Shown here: piece after piece, positions 49,600 to 60,500 of the stretch
How positions within the stretch are numbered: the stretch's first letter is position 1
Layout: every line of letters starts with the position of its first letter
Assembly (NCBI GenBank): GCA_947179155.2
Contig: OX359264.1
Location: forward strand, 2,724,001 to 2,788,000
DNA from: Hedera helix
Lineage: Eukaryota; Streptophyta; Magnoliopsida; Apiales; Araliaceae
Reading direction: 5' to 3'
DNA: 64,000 nucleotides
Translations under genes and position numbers: made by a program
The notes under the pieces: model-generated
Told to the model about the DNA's origin: nothing
The model's input: only the letters and a program-made list of their open reading frames with translations
The model's database searches: none

Positions 49600-50559
49600 T
49601 GTTGACTTAGTCACACTCCATGCTTGTGTTTTGATGACGACTTTCTATTTTCTTACGTTATTGTGTTATTATACTAACCATGCAACAAGTTTATACAGTA
49701 AACTGAATATAAAATCAGTGATATGTATCAATACAACAAGCTGAGAACTGAACTAGATTAAACAATGACATACAACAAGCTGCAAACTGGGCTGGATTAA
49801 GCTAGATCAAGAACTGCGATGTAATAGACTACATAATCATGTTGGATCTGATCTGCAGAATCTTAAAAAGCTTGACAGAAGTCAGATTGAGTCATCTAAG
49901 ATCCATTTAAGATCTTAGGTAGAGATTTATTTCAATCAAGGCTCCTAGATTATATTGTATATATGGAAACCTCATTTGAATTTTTAAAATATTTACTACA
50001 AGGAAATAATTAATCATGGTTTTGAAAATAAAAGCTTAAACATATTTTTTTTTTTTGGACAAGTAATTATACTTTCCTTCTAAATAGAAATCTGTTTACA
50101 AAAGATTCTAAATGATTAATTGATTGGGTTGACATTTCCATATAAATCATAATTAGTTATAATCAATCTTTCCATGAAAGTTAAAATGCTTAATCAATTG
50201 GATTAGTTGATTGTTACTTTCCATAATTAAAGGAACTAAATCTGTGTATAACCAATCATGGTAATTAATTATGGGAACTGTATATGGAAATAAAATTAGA
50301 GTTAATCAAATTGTATTTTGCTCCTAAATGTCTTGACCGTTAACCTTATTTGGTTACTATATAAGTCAAGTTTAAGGATAAGATTATCATTAAGAATCTG
50401 TTACTGATTGAAGTGATTTAGTAATATCCTTGAATCTTGTTTTGGTTACGTAATCAATTAAAGCTCAATGGTATCAACTTTGCTGGACTACATAAATTGT
50501 GCTCAAAATAATTGATTACATGATTAACCTGCTATATGTGAACACAACGGCTAGATCAG

Positions 50560-50613
<54 letters not shown>

Positions 50614-50892
50614 TCTCCTTCCCTAGCCGATATATGCACTGAACAAATTCAATACACAGAACATACAAGCCTTCTACACTGTTCTTATATACTTCATCCT
50701 TTCGGTCAAAGTTGTTACTCTCAAATCGGTGAAGTCTTGCACTGCTGAAAAAGTTTTAAACAAACATAACTTGGTTTAATTTTCAGCACAATTACTTCGT
50801 GCTCTATTGGTGATATCTTTTACTCTCATACTTGATTATTGCATATAGTATTTGAGCCTTGTATTGATTTATCTCTATTGCTTTGATCATAG
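49600..50892 (+). repeat. Sirevirus 3-prime LTR, truncated
   Basis: It begins right after the polypurine tract and matches the 5-prime LTR until about 50892, where an unrelated copia LTR end (TGTTGGTTTGAAAAAATTC) starts. It contains a TA run at about 50560-50612, an expansion compared with the shorter one in the 5-prime LTR. Confidence 0.8.
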
Positions 50893-51506
50893 TGTTGGTT
50901 TGAAAAAATTCATGAACATACAATCAAATTGCATAATAATGGCGGAAGCATGGCAAAATCAAATTTTAAAAAATTTCTACAAACCATAATTCAAGATCGA
51001 CCTTTATGCACAATTATTAATTAACAAAGAACGAGTTACATAATTATACCCTTGTAGAACAAATATTTCCCAGGTACAAGTTCAACTTCAATTTCTTCGC
51101 ATTCTTCTTCAAATTCACCAATTAGATTCCTTAGATCAATGTCAGCTATCTAAGTGTTTAGCATCTAGAGGTGATCCACCAAGGAAAATATAGATTTAAG
51201 AAGTGTGTGGTGGCAAACCCTAATTTTTCTCTCTTTTCTAACTTTTAGATTGTAGAGAATATGCGAGTACTCTCTCAATACTTGTGGAAGAATGTGCAAC
51301 CCCAATACATAATAAGACTCATCTTATTTATAGATATAGACAACCCTCCTAAACTCTTTAGGAGTAAGGTTTTTAATTAAACTCCTATTCTTATTAGGAA
51401 CTGAATTAATTTACTATAATAATTACAATTTTTAAACCATTTAAGAACTTAATTATTATTTATAAGAGTACTTTTATTAATTAGTTTCTAAACCATTTAG
51501 GAACTA

Positions 51507-51559
<53 letters not shown>

Positions 51560-52987
51560 GACTCCTTTTATTAATTTATGTTTAGTATTTCCAAAATACT
51601 AAATAATAATTATAAAGTTATTTAATTTATTATATCACCATAGTATAAATTAAATATACTTAATCTATTATTAGGATTATGCCATTTACTTCTTAAATAA
51701 ATATTTTTCTTTTGCGGTGTGACCTTTTAGTTTCTCCATATTAAACTAGTCATAGAATAAATTAATTAGAACTTTTCTAATCTTATTTATATAAATAAAT
51801 TATACTAAATAATTTATTCAAATAAATAATATCTATTCCACAATAAATGTAAACCCTCTTAACTATCAACGACTTTTCAGATAATATATATTTCAATATT
51901 TGATCATAAAAGAATCTTTTAGTGAATAGTTACCGTACAATTTAATCTTTCTACCATACAATATCCTAATCAAATATAAGACATAGAATTACTGTCAAGC
52001 CTTATTTTATTTTGTCATATGTATTTCGATTCTCAAATGCACAACTCTAAATAATGTAACTTAGAAACTACTTTCTAATTTTATTCTGCCTTGGCCAATG
52101 GCTACTAATTTGTTATTTTATTGGATCACATAGGACATTATCTCCTCTCTACTAGAAGTGGTAGATCCTTTATTGATCATTTAGTTATCTCCATGTACAA
52201 CTTATTATACTCGAACACACCATTTGATATACCTTGTAGGTCTTAAGGAATATGTCAAAGCATAACTCATCATACACAAGATACTATGATGATCTCAAGT
52301 CCAAGAATCACTTGTACTACTATCACATAAGGAACTCCTATTGACAGACAAGTAAGAATCCATTAGGTTTTTCTTTAACAAATCACTTTCAGTGAACTTG
52401 TTCTTTAATAAGCACCTACATATTTGTTTTAGTGTCTTTACACAAATGATTGTAAAATTAATCATCATCTTCATAAAAGCAAGTATAGTTCGTACTAATC
52501 TATACGAATTCACTAATCCCCATTTTAGTAATCCTACGATTAGGAACAATTTTAGTTTTGAACTATCTTGAATTTAGATCTCATTAGCATGATCATCATC
52601 ATGATTCTAAAAGCATTACTAAAAAACTATGAGTTTATCTCAATTAATTCAACTATTAAACACGGATAAATAGAATGCCTTTAAATAAAACTTTTATTAA
52701 TAAACGAATAAGATTACAAAGTGTATGTTTATCACATCAAATGTGATTAGCTTAAGAGCATACTACTTTCAATCTTCCACTTGCACTAAAACTAATCACC
52801 ATTAGTAGTTCATACCCTCTTATCTAAGTGGCGATTTTTTGAATTGCTGGAAAAATACTTTAGCTAATAGATCTATAATGTTATTCTGAAAGTCTACCAT
52901 CTCTATGATGTCAACTCCTCTTTCAATGATTCTCTAATCATACGAAAATTCTACAACTCAAGTTTGGAATTCAGATGAGACATTGGT
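50893..52987 (-). mobile_element. Minus-strand Ty1/copia 3-prime end: RNase H tail plus LTR
   Basis: An LTR of 1879 bp in minus orientation (52771 to 50893) starts TGAAAGTAGTATGC and ends CAAACCAACA. Just before it is the tract AAGTGGAAGATTG, the usual copia polypurine tract. Further upstream (52780-52985) is a degraded end of RNase H (segments like VDIIEM and KSPLR in shifting frames with stops). The rest of the element is missing; it is cut by the LTR fragment that begins at 52988. The LTR has an (AAT)n run at 51508-51557. Confidence 0.65.
51508..51557. repeat. (AAT)n microsatellite in the copia LTR
   Basis: About 16 uninterrupted trinucleotide units. Confidence 0.95.
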
Positions 52988-53865
52988 TGTAATATTCCGG
53001 ATATTTCACAAGACTTTTAAATAAGATCTTTGATGATGAAATAAAGGTTGAAGTTAAAACCTAGATTTGGAGAAGTAAAAGGTGTAGAAAGTGAGTAAAT
53101 ATTTTACCCTAATCTCTGTGTTTAGATTTAAATGTGAGTGAATGTAGGTTTTTAAATTTTCAAACCTATAATTTGATTATTATGTATACTTGAAGGTATA
53201 TTAATAATAAGGTAATATAATACCCTTAAAGCTCGATGAATTTATTTGACTAAAAGAAATATTATAAGAAATTTTTAATATGATGTATGTGAAAATTTAT
53301 TAAGAGAATAAATTTCAATAAGAGATATACTTTTAAGTTAACATGAAGGTGTATATGTATATATACGTATATATTTGGAGGTATGCTAATTATATTTTAG
53401 TCGATCGTGATAAATGATTAACTGAATTAATCATCAAGAACACTATAAAGTTTAATATGTTAATTAAACAAGATTATGATAGTTAAATATTGAATGGTAA
53501 ATTAAGATAACCTAAATTAATAAATTGGGAAGAGATAAACTAGGTATTGTGGTGTCAATTAAAATTAAACCCAACCAAGTAGTTAAGTTTTAGAAATTAA
53601 ATAATAATCCAAAATGGATTAAGATTAAGGCGAGTCAAATTAATATATATGGCAAACTATATGAATATAGTGAACAAGCCTAAATATTTAATAATTGTAA
53701 GACTTGTATGTATGGCCAATTTATTAATGTGGCAGTCCAAAATTAAGGATGAACTCTGTGTGGTTGTGATTACGTGGAATAACGGTGTGGAGAGAATGAG
53801 ATAATATATACCTGATAACACGAGTATACTTACATGTGTGAAGGCAAGTTAACAAATCGAAATAT
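52988..53865 (+). mobile_element. Truncated LTR start of the element E family
   Basis: It begins TGTAATATTCCGGATATTTC, matching the (minus-strand) start of element E, and continues with the shared AACCTAGA-TTTGGAGAA region near 53061. It ends abruptly where chromovirus pol sequence begins near 53866. It could be the remains of the 5-prime LTR of the adjacent element after a large internal deletion, or an independent fragment. Confidence 0.55.
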
Positions 53866-54313
53866 TAAGAAATGTCTCCCTAGAAGGGGAAGATCAGATT
53901 TGGAAAGAAAGGGAAGTTGAGTCCCAGGTTCATAGGACCGTTCGAGATATTAAAGAGAGTGGGTGAAGTGGCGTACGAGGTAGCTTTACCTCCTGAACTA
54001 GAGCATATTCACAATGTGTTTCACGTATCAGTGTTGCGACCATACAAGCCAGACTACAAACATGTCATATCCTATGAGCCAATACAAGTCAAGAAAGACT
54101 TATCATACGAAGAAATTCCTGTCCAAATACTAGATAGGAAAGAGCAGAAATTACGGAATAAGGTTATACATTCTGTCAAAATCCTTTGGAGGAATCACAA
54201 CGCTGAGGAAGCTACGTGGGAGCTTGAAGAAAAGATGAGGGCTAACTATCCGCATCTATTCGAGTAGTTTAAATTTGTAATTCCGGGGATGGAATTCTTA
54301 TAAGGGGGGGAGA
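53866..54313 (+). pseudogene. Chromovirus (Ty3/gypsy, Tekay-like) integrase C-terminus with chromodomain
   Basis: The open frame 53917-54267 carries the integrase GPF/Y module (SPRFIGPFEILKRVGEVAYE, LPPELEHIHNVFHVSVLRPY) and a C-terminal chromodomain (VQILDRKEQKLRNK, VKILWRNHNAEEATWELE) ending in PHLFE. This arrangement is diagnostic for chromoviruses, whose chromodomain directs integration into heterochromatin. A stop lies just upstream of the frame within the same homology (near 53881), and all earlier domains are gone. A polypurine tract (AAGGGGGGGAGAA, about 54302-54314) follows and marks the LTR start. Confidence 0.88.
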
Positions 54314-54314
54314 A

Positions 54315-57300
54315 TGTAATGATCACGAATTTCATTAGTCATTGTAAATATACTAATAAATATTTAGCAATGAAATTAAACTTTTTGTATTAATTAATTG
54401 TGCATTAGATAATTAAATAAATGTACTTATGTGCTTGTATATTTATTTAAAGAATTAAAGCATTGTGTATAATTAATTAAAGCAAATCTAATTGGATTAT
54501 ATTTTTTAAATCCAAATGAGTTGATAAACTAGGTTAAAGATATTAACCTAGTAGCCCATGTATGTAATTTAATTACTAGCTCATGTAATTAATTAAACAA
54601 GCTCAATGCTTGATTTAATTAAATGTAACCTAAAATAATTAATGTAAGCCCAATGTGTTATTTAAATTGAGCCCAAACAATTTAATTGAATGAGCCCAAT
54701 GGAAGTTATTCCCAAGCCCAATGTGGAGCCCAATAGGAGGTCAAACTTTGGTCAATATATATATATGTATATATATATACATAGATGTATATATGCACAT
54801 TTTAGTATAAAAATTAGAGGAAAAATGGCTTGAAAAATGTCATTTTGCTGAGATTTTAAAGAGGGACCCATATGGGTTGCTTGATTTCCTTGTTGCTTCA
54901 TTTTCACACAAGTCCAAAGTGGTTCAACAACCCTAGTCATTCCATATGTCCATCATGTAGTCATTCCATCTATAGTAAGCTCACTTAAGCCTTAATTTCA
55001 CCAACATTGGTGAATTAGGAAACTTAAAGAAGTGTTAGTAGAGTGCTATAAATAAAACACTTCACACTTGAGCCAAGTTTGCTAGCTCATTTCCTAGAGA
55101 ATACAAGAGAGAAAATATAGAGCATTTGAGAGAAAACACTTGTAAGTGTGAGAAATAGCAAGAGGAAGGTCCTGGTGGATGTCCAATAATCTCATATCAT
55201 ACTTTGGTATAAGGAGAAGGAGAGCCAACAAATCACAAAGGTTTAAAAGTTCTCTAAACTCCATCTTATTTCATTTTTGTAGTCTAGAAAGCTTTTGATC
55301 GGTTAAAATCTATTTTTAACCGATCAAAACTCGTTTTGATGATCTAGATGTATTTATTTATGTAATATATATATATATTCATAGATCTATGTGTTTATAA
55401 CATGATTTGGTATGTGAAAAATGCATAGAAGTTGTAGAAAAGTTCATAACATGTTTTATCGGTAAAACCCTAACTATGCATGCTAGGTTTATGGTTGTAT
55501 TTTGAAATGTACAAATCGGAAAGTGAATTTTTATGGCTAGAAAGCTAGATCTATGAGTTTTAAAGATAAAACCTTTTTGAGCTTTTCAAAAATAATGAAT
55601 AACAAAGAAGTTATAGCTTTTACCGCAAATGATGTTAATTTTAAAACCCTAAGTCGCATTGTGAGCCATTTTGAGTCTAGTTAAGTTTGGAATTTGGATT
55701 TGTGATATAAAGAGAAGTTGTAGAGGGGGAAATTCTGATGAGAATGGACTCAAGAATAACCCCAAAATGTTTTAAAATGAAGAAGTTATGGCTGTCGGAG
55801 CGTCGGAGGGTCGAGCAGTCAAACAGTTGACTTCCGGACAGACTGGCCGAGCGCACCTGCGCCCGAGTGCACTGCCAATCAGCTTTTGGGCAGTCCGGGT
55901 CGGGTCGGGTCGAATTTTCTTTGAAAAAATAAGTTGAAATAAGTGTAAAATGAATATATTTGGGTATTAAACAAATTCATATGGAGTCTATTTGTAAATC
56001 AGTGCTACCTAAATGTTTAAATTAAATACTAAGATTAACCCAATTTAAAAGTTAACCTTTGGTATTATTTAAAGAGTATTAAAATATTACTACATGGTTA
56101 ATAATATTAACAAATAATTAAATATTATGAAATGATTGATAATATTAGTAAGAGATTAAAATATTATTAAATGAGTAATAACATTAATAAGTCAATAAAA
56201 TATTATTAAATAAATAATAATATTAATAAATGAATAAAATATTATTTAATGATTAATAATATTAGATAATAAATAAAATATTATTAAATAATTAATAATA
56301 TTAGATAATGATTAAAATATTATTAGATGATTAATAATATTAATAAGATAATAAAATATTATTAAATGATTAATAATATTAGATATTAAATAAAATATTA
56401 CTAAATAATTAATAATATTAGATAATGTTTAAAATATTATTAAATGGTTAATAATATTAATGAGGTAATAAAATATTATTAAATGATTAATAATATTATA
56501 AGGATGATAAAATATTATTAAATAATTAATAATATTATAAGGATGATAAAATATTATTAAATAATTAGTAATATTAGAAGACTAGTAATGTATTATTAAA
56601 CGGTTAATAATACTACAAGACTAATAAAATATTATTAAATTGTTAATAATATTATATGAGTATATGAACTATATTAAATAATTAATATAGGTTCTTTGTG
56701 TTTGAAATATTATCAAGTAGTGATAATGTTTCCTATGTGTTTATATACCCATAATTATATAATTATGAGGTTCGTAAAGTGTATAAAGGTCATTATACTT
56801 ACAAGTATATGATACTAATTTAAGATCAAACTGATTTAATTGTTAGGTCCGTTCAAGGATTGTTAAATTAAGTTGGTTAGCCGTAGACGACGCACGAGGC
56901 AAGTCTTCTACCCTTAACTTGTACTTATTGTTGCAATTATTATTCAACTTTAATTACTTTGAGCAATTCAATTATTGTTGAGCACGTATCTACACTCGTA
57001 GATATTTGACAGACCTTTGAGTGAATTAATTATCGAAAATTACTTCACATCGTTATTGATTATTGTATTCACACATAGTGCTTTTGCAAACTGTTTAAGA
57101 ACGTCTAAGCTAATTGTTTCGGCTAGACAAATGCATGTTAAATTCATTTAGTTGAATATTATAAAAGCTTATCCAAACCATTGGCTGGTGCGGATTCTTA
57201 CAGTAAGACTGAGATAGAACAACCCTAGTTAAAGGGGATTTTTTATTTGTCAGAGACCCGACAACGCGCAAGAAAACTAAATGTGATGCATATACATAGG

Positions 57301-57884
57301 ACATGAGAGGACTGATCCCCTCAAGTGTCCCGTTATTTTAACAAGGAGTCAGACATTGTGTGTCTGTTCTACCTTAGTAGCAGTTCATGGTCATTAAAGA
57401 CCACTCAGCAGTAAAGAGTCAATTCCTTCTTTTATTGAACATTGATTCTTGTTATCTTTCACAATTGCTATTGTTGAAACCTTGAAGTTATTTCCCTTCA
57501 TCATGATATATCGTATGATTGTTGTTTATAAACTTGCTGAGCCATTTAGTTGCTCATTCTTGCTATATCATGACTATATTTCAGCCATTCCCGAAAGCTC
57601 TAAATCGGACAAAGGCAAGGGGAAAGCGAATGTTTAGTTTTAGTAATTGCATGCTAGTTTATATTACTGTTATGTAATTACTGTTGTAAATCTTTTGTAT
57701 TTCCCTTAAGATATGTAATGTTAAGATTAAGGTAATAAACCTTGGGAAGTGTAGCCTTTTGATTAAGGAACCTTTTGTATTATTCCGCGAAGTTTGAATA
57801 CAATTTATGTATTTCATAATTGTTAAGTATTGTACAGTGAGAACCAAACCCGAGGTTAAAGAACCCGGATTTGGGGTCGTCACA
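54315..57884 (+). mobile_element. 3-prime LTR of the Tekay-like chromovirus, 3.57 kb
   Basis: It starts TGTAATGATCACGAATTTC directly after the polypurine tract and ends GGATTTGGGGTCGTCACA at 57884. TG/CA ends and the strong match of its end to element A define the boundaries. It includes a GC-rich patch (55.79-55.93 kb) and a 39-bp AT repeat array (56.09-56.65 kb). The 5-bp next to it (ACATT) has no partner because the 5-prime end of the element is missing. Confidence 0.85.
56090..56650. repeat. AT-rich tandem array, unit about 39 bp
   Basis: About 14 copies of AAAATATTATTAAATGATTA followed by ATAATATTA and a variable linker. The units are internally self-complementary (AATATT, TTAATAATATTAA), so the strand can fold. 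The same type of field, in opposite orientation, is present in elements A and E. Confidence 0.8.
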
Positions 57885-57892
57885 ACATTGGG

Positions 57893-59410
57893 CTTCTAGG
57901 ATTCCATGTAAGATTTAAGCATTGATTTATATTTCAATCAAAGCTCATAGGATTGCATGATATATTAAATATAGAAAGTTAAAATCAAGTTTTTCACAAA
58001 GTAATTAAAAACAGTAATCATGTTTTATGAAAAATTGATTTTCAGTTATCTTGATATTTAAAAAGGGATTTAATTAAATTTAACATATTTTAAAAATGAG
58101 TATAAATCAATTATGTCATCTTGGTATTATGTGATTGAACTTTTCATGTTGGAGAAAATTAGTTAACCAAGATTTAAAGGAATAATTGATTGATGGAAGT
58201 GATTAAAGCTTTTTATAAATAAATCTGTTGACTAATTAATTAATTGGTAATCAAGATTTTCATATTTAACTGATTGATTGATAAATCTTAACTGCTTGAT
58301 TGTTAATTGGATTAATTGAAATTAAATCAAGATTACCTTATCGGATTGATTGATAATTGATTGCATATCTTGTCTAAATATTTTATTATCAATTATGTTG
58401 GTTGGATCTAATTATGGGAATAAGATCGATGGGCTTTTCAAAGATAGATATTTCAATTGATTAATCTAATCGGATATAATAGAATTAATTTTTTCATAAT
58501 AAACCGAGAAATTAATTATGGTGATTGATTAAAGGAATAAGTTTGTCAAGCTTTATTCATGGGATAATCAATCTATCTAAATTGATCCTAACGGTAATAT
58601 CTATGATTCATGCTACGATAATAAATCTATAATCTTGCTAAAAATATTTTCATATCATTGCAATCCTGTTGATTCCTAATTGATCTCAATCTATATGTTT
58701 GCATGCTCATTAACGATAACTTTTCTTATAAAGTATGTAACGGCTAGTAGTGATCTTGGTATAAATTAACTAACTTCTTTTAATCAAGAGATAAAGAGAA
58801 CTCACACAGAAAACAAAAAGAATATACTGATCATATTTTGAATTCAATACTTCATATTCTCTACGATCATTATTTCTTTAAGTGAAACATAATTAAGAGC
58901 TGAAGGGTTTCAAAGCAAAATCAAATTATTTTCAGCTTTCATACTAGAGCTTAATTGGTGATATCTTTCTTTATTTACTTGATCATTGCATTTAATGTTG
59001 AACTTTAAATTGATATATATCTCTTGTTTTGATCATAGTTGTTGGTTTAATTATTTATATCATCTTTAGAGTGTTGTTTTCTAATCCAGTTTGGATTAGG
59101 GGTCTTTACATTCAATTTTCAAGTAAGCTTAGAAGATCGATGAGTAAATGTACTCAAGGGGTGCATAGGTTTGCACAAGATGAACATAGGTGCTTGGGAG
59201 GATTAGTCCTCAAAGGTTGGGAACTTGAATTATAAAGGGGGTTGTTTGTAAATAAAGTTGAATAATAAAGGAGCCTCCAATACTAGTTGGTATTAGACGT
59301 GGATTAGGCCACTAAAGTAGAGGATAGGGACCAAACCACATAAAAATTCTTGGTGTTCATGTGATTGCTTGATCTATTTATTGTGTTACATGTTTTAAGG
59401 CAATTAATTT
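57893..59410 (+). mobile_element. Fragment of a second, diverged Sirevirus LTR
   Basis: It aligns with the right three quarters of the Sirevirus 5-prime LTR. Shared phrases include TGGTATT-GACGTGGATTAGG, CCACATAAAAATTCTTGGTG and GTGATTGCTT near the right end, but it is clearly more diverged than the 3-prime LTR at 49600. It overlaps the same LTR segment, so it is an independent copy. The left part is missing at the Tekay LTR junction. The open frame at 59029 is not a gene. Confidence 0.65.
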
Positions 59411-59840
59411 TTTACCAATCAAGCATTTGGGTCTTAGCGAATCAGAGACAAGATTTTCAGAGGCAATAAGGGATAATCAAACACAACCTAAGCTGGTTTA
59501 TTTGCTTAAAGGACAACCTGCCCAAACTACTGTCACCAGGTTGACCAACCAATTCTAATAACACTGCTTCCAGGCATTTACTGTTAGATATTTCCCCCCA
59601 GGTTGGAGGAGACTACAGCTATCCTTAAACTCCAAGTTCAGCTACCGGCTGAACAGTAGATAATTGCAAAGGTTTAAACTACCTCTATAGTCCCAAATAT
59701 GAAAATTGACAATGCGAAACCCATTCACAATTTTCTTAACTAAATAACTTCACTTCTCATGTTATTAAGCATATAGCAGCAACATTCCAAAATGCACCAA
59801 ACATCGATGCTAAACATAAAATCCAATAAGAACAGAATAC

Positions 59841-59994
59841 CTGTGCGTATGTCAACAGAAGCAAGGTCGCCTGACCCATTTCCTACATATATTGTATTAC
59901 CATCTAGATCTTCAGCAACTGCTTTAATTGGGGTCTCCCGGAAATCAAAAGACATAACCGGTCTTCTCTGAGCTGAAATATCATAGAGACACAC
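59841..59994 (-). pseudogene. Orphan exon of a WDR74-like WD-repeat protein
   Basis: One minus-strand exon with good splice sites (acceptor CTTCAG at 59995-60000, donor ACAG|GTATTC after 59841) encodes VCLYDISAQRRPVMSFDFRE, then TPIKAVAEDLDGNTIYVGNG, SGDLASVDIRT. This matches one WD blade of plant WDR74/Nsa1-type proteins, nucleolar factors of 60S ribosome assembly. The exon has no stop or shift. Flanking intron-like DNA runs only about 59420-60060 and is bounded by LTR fragments on both sides. No neighbouring WDR74 exon was found, so this is a gene fragment. Confidence 0.72.
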
Positions 59995-60071
59995 CTGAAG
60001 AAACAACAATCTCCTTATTTAAATATCTACACGTTCACATACTGATATGTATATATAATTCATGAAAAAAA

Positions 60072-60500
60072 ACTTACTTGAACAATACTCGTACTTTCCA
60101 GATCTTCAACGCTTAAGATAATTTTATTATACTCAAAGAGACACTTATACTAAGAAATATTTAGAGAGTGAAAAGAAGATTGAGTGAATAATGTATGAAA
60201 CTCCTTATGCTAAGCTCCCTATTTATAGCCAGAGCCTAACCAACTTTTCCACAAATATGTTACACATTTTAATCTCATCTTTTGATCTAACTCATTTATC
60301 AACCAACACACGTTTTACACTTTAATCTGCACCGTTCGTTGACTAACATGTTTTTCACGCCTACACGTGTTACACATTTACGCGTGTTACACACTTACAT
60401 ATTATTTTATTGATTTAATATCTCAATTATTGAATATACAATATTTTTTAAATAATAAATTTATCTAACTGTTTAATACTTATGACTACTACCGTGTTTA
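60072..60500 (-). mobile_element. LTR fragment related to element B
   Basis: CTTGAACAATACTCGTACTT, then AGAAATATTTAGAGAGTGAA and CTATTTATAGCC parallel element B at about 27909-28075. The following TTTAATCTGCACCGTTCGTT-type repeats also parallel B. Neither end is intact. Confidence 0.55.

Larger units (their letters stand above)
35779..50892 (+). mobile_element. Decayed Sirevirus (Ty1/copia) retrotransposon with nested solo LTR
   Basis: The 5-prime LTR starts TGTTAACTTGGTCACACTCC at 35779. The 3-prime LTR starts TGTTGACTTAGTCACACTCC at 49600 and is cut at 50892. A primer-binding site, TGGTATTAAAGC (37684-37695), is a close variant of the initiator-Met tRNA type. The order gag, protease, integrase, RT, RNase H is the Ty1/copia order. 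A long extra region after pol, with an env-like reading region and AAAAAAGGGGGA polypurine tract at 49585-49596, is typical of Sireviruses. The two LTRs differ by roughly one base in ten by eye, with many frame breaks in pol, so the insertion is old. A 4.55-kb LTR splits RT at 41288-45839. Confidence 0.88.

Noticed and set aside
59029..59235. 68-codon frame
   Set aside because: It lies inside a Sirevirus LTR fragment that aligns with non-coding LTR sequence at 37.0-37.2 kb.
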